A DNA stretch of 64,000 nt, taken from NCBI GenBank assembly GCA_037893245.1, contig JBAIAA010000702.1, positions 558,001-622,000 on the forward strand. Direction: 5' to 3'. This DNA is from Crossaster papposus (Eukaryota > Echinodermata > Asteroidea > Velatida > Solasteridae). Shown here in pieces: positions 36,359 through 47,845 of this stretch (its first letter is position 1; each line of letters opens with the position of its first letter). The notes below the pieces were generated by a model, which was given only the letters and a program-made list of their open reading frames with translations, ran no database searches and was not told where the DNA came from. A program made the position numbers and the translations under genes.

Positions 36359-36550
36359 CTAAAATTACAAAGAAAAAAAGTAATATAGATTAGTCTTCAA
36401 CACAGCACCTAGGCCCTATTTGCTTTAACAAAACTATTTTTGCTGGCAAGATGAAATAACGATTTCTAAGCAATAGATCTAGAGGACCATCATAGTCTCA
36501 AAACTATGACCAATTAATCAATTCCCAAAAATTTAAGCTGTATAACTCAC

Positions 36551-36586
36551 CTTGAGCTTCGGGAAGTTCGTCGTCAAGTTTTCGTT
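36551..36586 (-). CDS. NLR micro-exon '36', copy C
   Basis: 36 nt, phase 1 at both ends, acceptor TTTTATTTCAG, donor GTGAGT. Encodes RKLDDELPEAQ; one silent change (CTT for CTG) separates it from copy B. Confidence 0.6.
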
Positions 36587-36699
36587 CTGAAATAAAACAA
36601 TTATTATGAAATTACATGCGATTTCCATCAGGAGCAGCTTTTGATGTTGCTATAAGTGGTTTAGATAAAATAGTCTAGCAGATATGTGCATTAAATGGC

Positions 36700-38725
36700 A
36701 AAAAGATGGCAAGATCAGACTTTGTGTCGACTACGGTCAATTAAACGCAAAGACAGTGAGACGCCTTCCCTTTGCCCCCTATGGAGGATGCTCTTGATGC
36801 TCTTGGGAAAGCCAAATACTTTTCAAGTCTCTTTTCCATCTCAGATCTGGGTACCTGCAGGTGTCAAAGATCCCCCTTTCTGCTGGAGTGAAAAGTGACA
36901 AATACCAATGCAAATGTCCTGTCACAAATCAACAGGAGTGAGATCACATGCATCCTTGACACAAATGGAGCAGATAATGAACCTGAAGAGAGGCCACTGC
37001 ACGGCAAACAACCAAGAGCCAAGCCCACACAAGCAGAGGTACACTTCCATGGGGCCAGACTCATGCAACAGTACACGGTAGTTCCATTTCAGACGGGGAG
37101 TCTTCTACGAGCTCAAGTGACACCCCTACCGGCACAATTAAGCTTCATGCAGGGAATCAACCTTCTCGATGCGCAACAAGATGAGTGGGCCATATGCCGA
37201 GTGGTACTCCTGAAGAATATGCAGCTGGCAAGGCCAAGTAGAAGGCAGATGGCACAACAGCCCAGTGTTGTCTGTCGACTACTTTGAAGTTCGGACCGAC
37301 TGGTGGTGAAGGGTAATTTGCTCTTCTACCGTAAGGATGCCGATGTTGCAGGCCAACGATATCTCTTTGTCATGCCAAGGAGGCTACGAAAGCTGTTGCT
37401 GGGACATGTTCATGATGCTATGTGACACTTGGGCCTGGACAAGACACTGCAGCAGGTCAAAAACAGATATTTCTGGCCTGGCCTGTACTCCGAAACACGT
37501 GCCTACATCAATAGGTGCAGACGGTGTACACTAAGGAAGACGCCGGGTACTAAGAGGCAGGTCACACTAGAAAACATCCGCACTACCCGCCCACTCGAGC
37601 TGGTGTGTATTGACATCCTCGGTCTCGAGCGATCAAAGGGAGGATATGAGCACATCTTGGCGGTTACAGACCATTAACCTGTTACTCCCAAGCATAACCA
37701 ACCAAAGACGAGAGAGCAAAAACTGTGGCCAAAGTCCTTTGGGGAAAGTTTGTTGTCAACTGCGGTATCCCGGAGTGGTTGCATTCTGATCAGGGGAAGT
37801 GTTTTGAATCGGCGGTCTGATCAGGGGAAGTGTTTTGAATCGGCGGTAGTCAGGGAGCTGTGCACCCTGCTTAGCGTAAAGAAGACCAGGACTACCCCCT
37901 AGAAAATCAAGTTTGATCCTTAATATTAAAAACAAGTGGACAGTTATATTCACCTACATTTTCAGTAAAAGATTTTAACCCGGCTCGTTTTTTTCTTTAT
38001 AAACGCTTTTGGCGTATTTTTTAACGATTATAAAGTTTATTAAGAACGTTAATTTCTCAGGAAACAAACACACGAATCCCAGATTTTGGATACATCCCCG
38101 AATTGGGCTCCAGCTTATGTGCATGGCCACCTAAGTTTAACTTTAAATGGGTCACTTCGTGCATATCATTGTCAGCCCGTGTTTTATAATTTGAACTATT
38201 TATGCCAAAACGTTCCAAAATAAATGGCTTATTTAACATGAGGTGATTTTTTTTTTACCAACAGCCGAAAAAATTCAAATGTCTGACCGTTTTTAAGAAA
38301 ATACCAAATATTATTGTTAGGCAAGGTAGATTCCCGTATATTTTATAAATTGGTAGACATAGAAAAGTCATCTGCTTGTAATAAGTCTAGTTTCGCGGTG
38401 TCGCTTGCGTGATGTGAACACATTTTCTGATGGTTAACAGACGCAAAAGATAAACGACACTCCCTCTGTACCGGCTGTTGTTGTATGATATTGATAGAAA
38501 ATAGTAGCGAACAAGTGAATACAAATCACTTTTCAACTCTGGACCTTAGATTTTTAGTATGTCAAAGAGTGATACTTCCCCACGTGACAGTGTTAACATA
38601 AATTATATTGCAATTACTTCTAGGTCAGGACCTATTTTGATGTAATTGACCGGACTATGTTGCTTGGCAGCAAACGGCCAACAACAGATAAAAATACTCA
38701 AGACATTCTGATTCTGATTGAATCA
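36700..38725. repeat. tandem unit D, truncated
   Basis: Third copy of the unit: Gypsy piece to about 37906, then NLR-gene DNA to about 38725. There CTGATTGAATCAACACAGCC shows a deletion that removes the stretch bearing the 48-nt exon. The 36-nt exon is also not found after it. Confidence 0.85.
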
Positions 38726-39144
38726 ACACAGCCCCTATCTGCAATGTAAATAACAGAGCTAATGAACTAAGTGTTGGCATCTTGTAGTACATGTAGTTGC
38801 AATATCAAAACAGGAATAAAACTGAAGAAAAGAAATTACTGAATAAAAAAACCGTTTTGTTCAATGAAAAAACAATCCCACCAGTGGTCTCAGTAACTTG
38901 AACATAAACCCGGCGCGCACTGGTAAAAGGGAAATCTGAAAATCATTAAATGAAGCAGGCCCATTTTGGTCAATAACTGCGTTGTTGCATTGTGAAATTA
39001 TTATGATTCTTACGTCGTGAAAGCGGCCTCCGTACGATGTTTGCTTTATTGTCACCGAGTACAACCTGGTTGCAAAAGGTATAGGTGCATTTTGTACAAT
39101 TGTTTCGACACCCAAGGGCCTCGCTGAACGGTATCGGACTCGGA
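38726..39144. other. no gene seen
   Basis: Spacer within the presumed NLR intron. Nothing recognised. Confidence 0.4.
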
Positions 39145-40325
39145 ATTAGCCTCTGTCATGACCTTTCTAAAAGGTCAACACGCGGAAAATTGTCAAAATG
39201 GCGGCGCTTACCAACAGCAACACGTGTGTCGTCGATGTCAGAACTTTATGGCTTACGACGGAGCTCTAAAGGCTGTGGCTATTTCGAAAGAATAAACCGT
39301 AGGCATAAGGCTGAATGTCACCCAAAACCGTAAAATTACGAAAGAGAAAGAAACAGCGACTGAAAAAATGGTCAGTTTGTGAAAGTGTGCTGCGCTATAT
39401 ACGTACATGTACGTGCGTAGCTAAAGCTGTACTTCGACGTTTACATTGTTTATAAACAGTTAATGTTGGGCCGACTTTCCTTATGCAATGTTCAGTTGCC
39501 AAACTTCTTTATTGACAAAATGCAAATTCATTGTACCTTTACCATGTTAATGTTATTAATGCTTGCTATTTACCCTCTGTTAACAATTGAGGTGTAAAAC
39601 CCAAAACGGTGGCGTCCAGAAATTTGGCACACAATCGACCGAGTGTTCCCTAAGTCGTGGCGCAATTAAATAATTCTCGGAAAATCCAAGTTTAATATTT
39701 ACGAACTTCTTTTAATAGTAAATGTCGTTTATGACCCATGTAAGGTTTCAGTCGATAAAAGGGTAAAATATTACTAGATTTCACAGGCGTCTACATTCAA
39801 TGTGACAGTATTTAAAACTGGTTGGTTTTTAAATTAACGTTGCAGGATCAGGAATGTTGAGGTTTAACGTCCATATAGTAATTATGTGAACAAAGTGCTT
39901 GTGTGTAAAGCCCCAAATTTAGATGTAAAAACAAAATATTAAAAATGCAAAAAGAATATTGCTTGTATCAAGTTGTATGAATTGGCCCCAGTTTATTGTA
40001 TGGCATTCAAATATATGGTATTCAAATAAAGCTTCAGTTCAGTGCCACTGAAAAAAAGAAATTGTTAAAATGTTGGGCCTAACCGCGGTGTTCTAAGGAG
40101 CATAAATACACGGCGGGTCTTTTCAAGTGCAGGAAAGGAAATCTAGTTTTATGATTGGCCATTTTTTATTAAGTATTTCCCCGCAAATCACTAACTATCT
40201 GTTGTCTTTCCTCCATGGTATAGCTAATTACGTTAGTCTTACGCGAGAGCTCGGAAGCCATATTGACAAATTTCCGCAAAACGCCCTCTTCGGTTGATTT
40301 TCGTCATTTCATGACAGAGGCTAAT
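39145..40325. mobile_element. ~1.2-kb TIR element
   Basis: It starts ATTAGCCTCTGTCATGA and ends with the complement. The inverted similarity continues in blocks (CGCGGAAAATTGTCAAAATGG at the left, its counterpart near 40255-40285). No transposase is seen, so it is non-autonomous. Confidence 0.75.
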
Positions 40326-40799
40326 GATACGATGCTATGTTTATTACTCCGATTCGAACCAAGTAGTCACGTACCAGGTCACGTAGGCATGCGTTCTGTG
40401 CAACAAGCGATATTGCCGTTTTCCTAATGTTAGCTTAGGCTCCGGCCCTTCGGGCTCCATCACTAATTGCCGAACTGCATGAACGAAGCCAAACTAGAAA
40501 CGAAGGTTTGGAAAACGGCCCATATAAAAGGTCGGCTTCGTCGCATTGCAATCGTGCGCATCGCGTAATCAACGTAATCAACCGTGGAGGAAGGAATCGT
40601 TTACATAGCGCGTCGATTTCACAGATCAGTCAAGAAAATCCGAAGCGGAAATATTGAGACACATACATACAAAAGACAGAATGCACAGATATATCTATCA
40701 TTTGTTTTTTCTATTCCACTTATCATACATGTACGTGTGAGGCGGCGATATTGGCCAAAAAAAGCATTTAGAAGGCGGTCTCCAAAAAATTGAATGGGC
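40326..40799. other. no gene seen
   Basis: Contains a short GC-rich patch (GGCTCCGGCCCTTCGGGCTCC near 40438). No exon supported. Confidence 0.35.
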
Positions 40800-40847
40800 A
40801 GGGGAAACGCTGGCGGGAATGTCGTCCACTGGCTAAGGTTGTCTCTT
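40800..40847 (-). pseudogene. relic of NLR micro-exon '48'
   Basis: The acceptor (AATTCTAG/AAGAGA) aligns with the intact copies. Later words (GACGACATTCCCGCCAGC) match GAAGACGTTCCCGCTACC only after a one-base shift. The expected GTGAGT donor is absent. It is a decayed exon. Confidence 0.5.
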
Positions 40848-40935
40848 CTAGAATTATGAGATACAGTAAAGCAATTTAGTCTATTTAGTTTATTAAGTTG
40901 CAGAAAAAATTGAAATAAATTGCTGTATAACTTAC

Positions 40936-40971
40936 TTCGAACTTGAGGGCGTTCATCATTCGATTCTTTTC
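40936..40971 (-). CDS. NLR micro-exon '36', diverged copy
   Basis: Exactly 36 nt between TTTATTTCAG and GTAAGT, phase 1 at both ends, open. Encodes KESNDERPQVR against RKLDDELPEAQ in the other copies: length, charge pattern and phase are kept though the bases have diverged widely. It predates the recent tandem units. It may be the ancestral upstream exon and could still be used. Confidence 0.5.
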
Positions 40972-41038
40972 CTGAAATAAAATCATATGAACTTTACAAG
41001 ATTCTCCTTTACAATTTAAATGATACACTCTACTTCTT

Positions 41039-41206
41039 TTCAAATGTGCCCGGCAGTGATGCGCACCCATCGTGTTTTACATAAAATTTGCTTAAAGAGT
41101 GACGTCGCAGGTCAGATCGCCTTTGAATTATGTGACCTCTGATGTCATCTCTCAACCAAATTTATGTAAAACATAATGCGTGCGCATATTGACGGGCACA
41201 TTTGAA
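41039..41206. repeat. 168-bp palindromic MITE
   Basis: Arms of about 55 bp: TTCAAATGTGCCCGGCAGTG at the left, TTCAAATGTGCCCGTCAATA as the complement of the right, both running on to TTTTACATAAATTT. The centre holds GTGACGTCGCAGGTCAG. Non-coding. Confidence 0.85.
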
Positions 41207-41845
41207 TACAGATGTAAACAGAGGCACATCGTCTATCGACAAGAGGGGATACCCCCATCTGCCACATATCGTGCTGGGAATTCTTGTCAAATAACTAACA
41301 CTGTGTCGCCTTTCAAAGGCCTCAATGAGCGACAGTGCTTGAAATGAGTGATGTTGCTTGAAATGACGACGAACTGATGAGTGGGAGATTTGGCAGGTTT
41401 TCTTTACCAGAGAGTAAACGTGTTTGTGTTATTAAATAGCCGGTTACAATGTTACTTCTGAGCACTGAGCTCTTATCGAGCTAATACTGAATGCGTTTTA
41501 ACGAACCTTTTCCCGCGAATTTATTCGGAAGGTTTTCCATTGTTAGTCAGAGTAGGCTCTCATGATCCAACACACATCAACGATTCGATTCCCTGCAGAT
41601 AGATATAAAACAAAAGCAAAAACTTAACACGAACGATATTGATCAATGCAGAGGTACATGCAACATTTGTTTGTGCGTTATCAATTCATTCTACATTGTA
41701 CATCAACACTGGTATATTTTTGACATTTAACAAAGAAAACGGTAAGCCGAGCAAAAAAAATTGATCTGCGCATGCGCTAAACCGAACTCGTCTCTGTCCT
41801 GTTGTGTTTGGGAACGGATCTCATGTGAAATAGCGTCCTGCCTGT
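41207..41845. other. no gene seen
   Basis: Contains one copy of the CTGCCACATATCGTGC word (41260) that also marks an element at 47.9 kb. No exon supported. Confidence 0.35.
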
Positions 41846-42436
41846 ACACCCCGTCACACCGGAGGCGCGGTGCCACTACGGTTTTTGGCCAAAACCGCCA
41901 TCACCGTAGTGACGCCGCCAGTACTTTTTAATAGTTTTTCCCCAACCCGTCACACATGTGTTTTTCTTCGCGGTGCTACTGAGGAACCAGGGCGGAATCA
42001 CGGCGGAACCACGGCGGTGTTTGGCGATCCCATTGAGTTACCACTGCGGTTTGACGGCGGTGCCACGGCGATCATTGGCGGCAGGACTGCGGTGTTGGCG
42101 GCAGTGCTCATGTGGTAGCACCGTGGTAGCACCGCCATAACCGCAGTAGAACCGCCACGGGATCGCCGTAGGGTCGCCAGTCTACTTTTTCGGCGATTGC
42201 ACAGCGGTTGTTCTGCGGAGGCACGGCGGGGATGGAGGTGCTACTGCGTTCCTTTTACGGTGCCGCGGCGATCCCACTGCGGATTGGCCCAACCCGCAGT
42301 GGCACTGCGGAAGTTTTGAACTTCTTCAAAGTTTACGCCGTGCCACCGCGAAGGTCCTTGGTTTTGACATTTTTCCGCGGTTTATGCGTACAAGCACCGC
42401 AGTGCATGGCACCGCACCTTCGGTGTGACGGGGTGT
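41846..42436. repeat. GC-rich 591-bp TIR element
   Basis: ACACCCCGTCACACCGGAGG at the left and ACACCCCGTCACACCGAAGG as the complement of the right define the ends. The interior is CpG-rich and made of GCGGT/ACCGC words in both orientations (for example GCGGTGCCACGGCGATC), in sharp contrast to its AT-rich surroundings. Open frames in it are compositional. The superfamily is unclear and no clean target duplication is seen. Confidence 0.8.
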
Positions 42437-43138
42437 TAGCACTACGGAGCGGTACATCGTGTACACTAGTTGGGTCCATATGTCATCAGGTATTTTCTAA
42501 GACCCAAAAGTGAGCTGAACAGATTTTGAATGCTTAGAACTCTTTACATATTTTATGTTTCAACAATTTCTTTTTGGATTTGGGTAATATTTGCGGCCTT
42601 TATGGAAACATAGTGTTGGGGTGGGCAAAAAGTGAAAAACCGCCATTATGTCCATTAGCAAATTTTCTAAACATGGTGGTTTTGAGTTCTTAATGGTTAT
42701 GCAAATATGAAAACATTTCCACAAGAATTTTAAAATAGTGATAAATCATGTTTGAAAAAAAAAGCTTCTAAAAAAAGAAGGCCACGCCCCTTTTAGGTTT
42801 TTTTTTACCTGAGCCTATTTCAAACAACAGGCTCAGGTGTTTTCTAAGACCTAGAAGTGAAATGAAAGCAGTTTTTGGATCTTCAAAAGCTATATTTAAA
42901 TGAATTCACATGTTCAAAAATTTATGTTGGAAAACATCCATTTTTTTGGCGAAAACAATTGAAAATCAATAGCCGTGATTTTTATACTAGAAATCCGGAA
43001 TACTCGGTGCATTGATGTCATTCAGAAGCATGAACTCTTCATCGTCCGAAATGTCGCATAAATATGCACTGACAAGGGTGTCTCTATAGGCCTTGTCCGA
43101 AAGGTATTAAACCTGTACGCTTACTACAGCGTTTTTAA
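42437..43138. repeat. gene-free; two copies of a ~45-bp word 347 bp apart
   Basis: CAGGTATTTTCTAAGACCCA at 42487 and CAGGTGTTTTCTAAGACCTA at 42834 are in direct repeat and followed by similar text. This suggests a satellite-like repeat with about 347-bp unit, one full and one partial copy. No exon. Confidence 0.5.
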
Positions 43139-43395
43139 AGGTAGTATACACCATTTGCATATATCGAAAATATTTATTACCGAATTATTAAGAAAAATCT
43201 TACTCAATTGAAAGTAAATAATGATTCTAGGCATCCAGCAAAATGATGGCGCTAGATATCCTGTAATTATTCCGAAAAATATAATTAAAAAAAAAAAATT
43301 CGCGATCGCGAGAAAACAAAGATAACATAAGAATAACTGCCCAATGCCGGTTGAAAACAAACGCTGTTTTTCTCACTTTTCTCGGCATCCATGAT

Positions 43396-43622
43396 TGTAA
43401 AACTTCAGACAGGTCAGTTAAATGATATTTACTATGAAATCCAACCCCCTAAATCTACCCATTCATGATAATTCAAGCAATTACTAATGGTGTATCTTAA
43501 CTTTAAGTGGGATACACTATTGGTAATTGCATGAATTATCACGCATGTGTGGATTTTGTGTGTGTTTTTTTTTGGTTTATAGTAAATATCGTTTAACTGA
43601 CCTGTCCAAAGTTTTACAATCG
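43396..43622. repeat. foldback MITE nested in the left arm
   Basis: The two halves are inverted: TAAAACTTCAGACAGGTCAG at the left and TAAAACTTTGGACAGGTCAG as the complement of the right, continuing through GATATTTACTAT and GATAATTCA. The uninterrupted right arm of the host element near 45065 gives the empty site, proving nesting. Confidence 0.8.
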
Positions 43623-43956
43623 TGGTAGCCTTGGTCAAGGCGAGTTCGTCGTTATCCTTTAGTCGCTATCCGTCTAGAAATACACGCCACGCGCGCCCCG
43701 CATATGCTGCTACAGCGCGAACAGCGACCTCTTACGGCCACTATTTATGCAAATCTACTGAGGCTACTTTTTCGCCTTGGATCATTGGATTTTGAAATCT
43801 TATGTTTTTCCTATATTTTGCGCTACATTTCTAGCGCATGACCTCGTATGCCAATACAGATAAGTATAGGCGGGGCTAAGATGTTGAAGTGTCCAATCAC
43901 AACGCGGTTGAATCCCGACGTCATCAAATTTGATGCAGCATAACATTCAAAACAAA

Positions 43957-44226
43957 ATGGCAGATATTCAGCGTCGTCTGTCGTCCGAAAATCTGTCGTG
44001 TTGTATTATCCTCGAAGATTTTAGACCCGAGCAGCGAAAGGCCATTAATCCTTTCTTCGTGGTCACGGTACGTGTTTTTGTGAATTTGCCGACAGGTTAT
44101 GGGAAATCCGTCATTTTTCAGGCAGCCCCATTTTGCTCGGAGCTCGTTCCATGGAGAAATAATGCTCGTACGTACGTACGGCCAGGTACTCAGCGTCAGC
44201 TTTCAGCGTGTTCGGTCAGTTTCTAA
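43957..44226 (+). pseudogene. RecQ-like helicase, N-terminal fragment
   Basis: Starts at ATGGCAGATATT (an upstream in-frame ATG at 43930 is less likely). The protein begins MADIQRRLSSEN and shows a Q-motif-like block FRPEQRKAI and helicase motif I VNLPTGYGKSVIFQAAP, as in RecQ/BLM family DNA helicases. The frame ends after about 90 codons, and motifs II-VI are not seen downstream within the element. It is either a first exon whose partners are lost or a captured gene fragment. Intact RecQ helicases are several hundred residues longer. Its place between long inverted arms suggests transposon cargo, not a host gene. Confidence 0.65.
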
Positions 44227-45236
44227 CGCCGCATAATCGGCATTAACCCAGGCATGCTGGTCTGTGCGTTATCGCCACATTGTATGGTCCAAGCATGGTC
44301 CAACGCTGTGGGGAGGGGGCATGTTTACGGCTGCAGAACCAACCTTCAAAGTGATCTCAATATCGTAATTTAAACAGGGACAAGTGTCTTATATTCTCAA
44401 TAACTCCTCAGATTGTTTTCTTGGCAAAATTCAGCCGGCAAGGCATTTAATTATCAGAGTTCCGCGTTTTACAGAGCCACGGTTTTCAAGATCAGCTGGA
44501 TTAGATGCGTGCGATATAATGTAGGGCCGAGTTCGACACGTTTCGAGTCGCGGCCTTCTCCAGTCACCGCGGTTGAAAACTCAAAACTAAGCAGCTAAAC
44601 ACAACTAGTTCTGACCATAACATTGTCAACATTCAAGAAAATACCAAGCAAAACGAGCGAAAATAACTGCGACCCTCATCAATCAACCAAGACATTTAAA
44701 ATCTTCATGTGTAATTCCTACAAGCCTTCGTAAAAATCACTCAACTTTCTCCGATAAAATATGTCAACGATGGCGGTGTTCGTAAACACTTGCGAGCTAG
44801 CTATGACCTTTCACCGCTAGCTCAAATTATGCAGTTTCTTCGCAACGATCGACCAATAAGAAAACGACTATAAAGGTCAGCTTAATCTATTAGCATAATG
44901 AGCACCGCCCCCAAAACCTCAACTTAACCAATGATCCAAGGCGTTCAAGTATCCTCAGTTAGTTTGCATATAATAGTGGCCGCGTGAGGTCGTTGTTTGA
45001 GCTCAGATTACCGCTGCGCTGTACGTACGGACGGGTAACGATGAACGCCTCGACCAAGGCTACAATCGTGGATGCTGAGGAAAGCCAGAAACAAAAACGT
45101 TGTTCGATTTCAGTCGGCGTCGAGCAGTTGTTCTTATGGTCTTGTTTGGATGCTGGATGCCTACAATCATTATTTACTTTCAAAAAGGTAAGCTATTTCT
45201 TAATAATTGCAAATGATGTGTCCTATAGGCCTACCT

Positions 45237-46586
45237 TTACATATTTTACAATGCTAATTTGCTATGCTAATGAGGTACATGTACCATTCTAGGGGCCATT
45301 TCCCTAAAACACTTTATGGTTGTTTTGCTCATATTTATTAACCAAAATAATAACTTTTACAAACTCATTTAAATATAATCTTTCAATTAAGCTAGTAAAA
45401 AACAGATTACATAGACCCTTTCAAAAAGGTGAGATATTTCTTAATAATTTGGTAGTCAAAATGTTCGAGACCTGCAAGTGGTGTATCCTAGACACCCACC
45501 ATCGCACTACACTTCACCTCTCCTCTTTTCCTTCTCCTTTCGCCACTCTCTCCACCCTCTACCACTCCATCACTCCCTCCACATTTTCACCCTCCACCAT
45601 TCCCTCTTTACAAAAGGGTGCGATACCCGCTATAAACTACTCCTAATGGTACAGATAGTCGGTGTTTTGTTTACGCTGCCAACCAAATCGAATGCTGAAT
45701 CGCGAGTTGAATCTTCGGAAGAGAACAAGCCTACCGCGGATAGTAATGTAGGTATACCGGGATGTCTGCACAGAAATAATCTCTTGCCTGTGTACTTTTT
45801 TTCTTTTCTTTTCGCACTTGAACAACTTTCATTTTAAATTCTTGTACTGACTAGCAGACATACATGGAAATCGCCCCCTGCTAAACACGTCAGTGAAACC
45901 CCTTTGTCTTACTTTGGTCATAGCAAGGAAGCTTTAGATTGCATTCAACATGTGCCCGTAATCATGGTAGTGGCAGTGATTTATTAGGGAATCTAGAAAA
46001 AGAAACGACAAATTAATTAAAGGGCATTTAACAGCTTTCATTAATAATTGTGTGCATTGTGGTTGTACTTGATTTTAAGTGATGGTCGTTTGAATTAATG
46101 TATTTAAAACAGATGTTACATGTAATAGCAATGGTCATGATGGAAAAATGTTATTTTTTATTTAAACATAATTTTGTTCAATCTTGTTTGAAAATGAATG
46201 TTCTGTCCGTTTCCATTAGCATTCAACCGTCTAAATGAGAATTCAATTTTGGCAGTTAGCATTCACTGGCCAAATAAGATTATTTAAATTTATGAGGTCG
46301 CAAAGATCATTCAAATTGTAAAAGCCAGCAGCAAGAAAATCGGATTTAAATCGGAGCTCCGACATGTCATCTGTTAGATATTATGCCAATTGTGCTGATC
46401 TACGGAGTTAGAACTTGGTTGCCACTATAATGTGGAGCCGGATAGGAATTTCCCCTTCTTATTTTTCCCCCAAAAGGTTTGGTTTTTTTTTGTTTTTTTT
46501 GCGGGTTTTTGCCTATCTCGTATAAAATCAGAATTAGTATTAATGTTTTGAATTCCTTGTATTTATAATATGTACTGTTATTTTAT
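45237..46586. other. gene-free; solo TIR fragment at 45419-45490
   Basis: 45419-45490 repeats an end of the preceding element (TTTCTTAATAATTTGGTAGT ... GTGGTGTATCCTAGAC). A C/T-rich stretch lies at 45500-45600. No exon supported. Confidence 0.45.
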
Positions 46587-46668
46587 TTGATGATGTATGC
46601 AGGGCCCCAATGAAAACCAGTTTTAAACTGTTTGGGCACACCCTGGGTAAAGAAATGGAATAAAATAA
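46587..46668 (+). mobile_element. probable LINE 3' end
   Basis: Text like CTGTTTGGGCACACCCTGGG followed by TAAAGAAATGGAATAAAATAA resembles the 3' terminal region of Jockey/CR1-type LINEs of marine invertebrates. No coding part remains. Confidence 0.35.
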
Positions 46669-47194
46669 GAGGCCGGTCAACCATGCAATTTCATCAATTG
46701 GCAAACATTTTTCAAATGTTCACATTTAAATTCGTTTATTATGGTATTTGCTTTCTGATTGCGTATTTGCCGATATAAAAGGCATATATTTTAGGAATTT
46801 ATGTTCACACTAATTCTGGCTGCCTTTACCTTCAAGTATAGAGCCCGTAGTCATGTGAGGAAATCCCTGTCTTTGGATCAGGCCCTCGGGCAGGGTCCAG
46901 GTGAGACCCTCAAGTTTTTGACTAGGATGAGAAACAAAAGCCTGGAGTTTAGCCTTCACTTCAGTTCAATTGAGATGATTTATTAGTTTCTTCTCCAAGA
47001 TGGACCCTGTAAATCCAAAATAAATAAATAAAACTTAGTATGTACTATTAAAAATCATTCCTAAAAATAATTTTGTAAAAATCCCTGTGATTATGCAAAA
47101 AAAGGAAAATATTGTCCACTTTGTTGAATATTTAAATAAATCTGCCAATACGACTCTTACCCAGACACGAGTTACTGGTGTTAGGTAGTCCGAT
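46669..47194. other. no gene seen
   Basis: Nothing recognised on either strand. Confidence 0.35.
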
Positions 47195-47795
47195 GGTTTA
47201 AACATAGAGAAATAAGTCACAGGGAGTTTGAACGGCCCGCTAATCCCCAACAGGGTATTCACTGACCAATTAGCGACCCTGGATGACCAGTGGTAAAGGC
47301 ATGGAGGCCTCCCGATTTACGTCCGCGATAAGATCTCTCACATCGCAAGGTTTGGTACCGCTCGCCACCACTTACTGGAGAAACGAATTGCTCGTGCGGT
47401 CAATAGTTAATAGTTCACTATCAAGCAAACGAACCAGTTTTTGCATGCGCAGTAGCTCTCTGTCGTCGAAACACGTGAGCCATTGTGGAAAATCAATGCG
47501 CCTTGAAAAACTGAATCTGCCGATATTTTTGTTGTCGAAATCCGATATTCTGATGGCAAGTTACGTTTGTTATCCTTTTAAAATATGAACGGTACAATCA
47601 TGGAAATATGGTAGCATATTTTTATGATTTTGACGACTTAAGGCCGAGTTTGGCCGGCCAGAAATGGAAGGGTTTGCTCGTTGAGGCTTTTGTCTGCCCA
47701 TTCGTGTATCACTCAACGTTGTGCGGCGTGTTGCGTTTATTTTTTTTGCATAAGAAAATCTAACTTTTTTTAGAAACTTGCGTACTATTTCGATA

Positions 47796-47839
47796 TGCGC
47801 CTGCGCACTAGCGTGAGTGCGCGCTAGTGCGCAGGCGCA
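47796..47839. repeat. perfect hairpin of TGCGCCTGCGCACTAGCG
   Basis: Two exact inverted 18-bp arms are separated by 8 bp. Each arm contains TGCGCCTGCGCA, close to the NRF1 binding consensus YGCGCAYGCGCR. Function unknown; inside a mobile element. Confidence 0.85.
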
Positions 47840-47845
47840 CATCTT

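Larger units (their letters stand above)
36100..36699. repeat. tandem unit C, right part
   Basis: Resumes exactly where the insertion interrupted the unit and matches 23406-24002 with a 2-bp indel. Carries an intact micro-exon pair. Confidence 0.9.
43139..45236. mobile_element. TIR element with long inverted arms carrying a RecQ-like fragment
   Basis: The left arm (from AGGTAGTATACACCATTTGC) and right arm (complement AGGTAGGCCTATAGGACACA) are inverted over several hundred bp. Shared blocks include AAAGTAAATAATGATT, GGCATCCA, GTAGCCTTGGTC and CGCCTTGGATCATTGG. The flanks read TTAA at the left and TTAC at the right, compatible with TTAA-targeting elements (piggyBac/Kolobok type), an inference only. 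Inside is a RecQ-like helicase piece, and a foldback MITE sits in the left arm. Related end fragments occur at 45419-45490 and 48917-49160. Confidence 0.7.

Noticed and set aside
40584-40793. 69-residue plus-strand frame
   Set aside because: No known domain and no splice context; lies next to the relic micro-exon on the opposite strand.
44984-45292. Plus-strand 102-residue frame with a donor after TFKK
   Set aside because: It lies in the right inverted arm of the RecQ-bearing element and its sequence recurs inverted in the left arm; transposon DNA, not a host exon.
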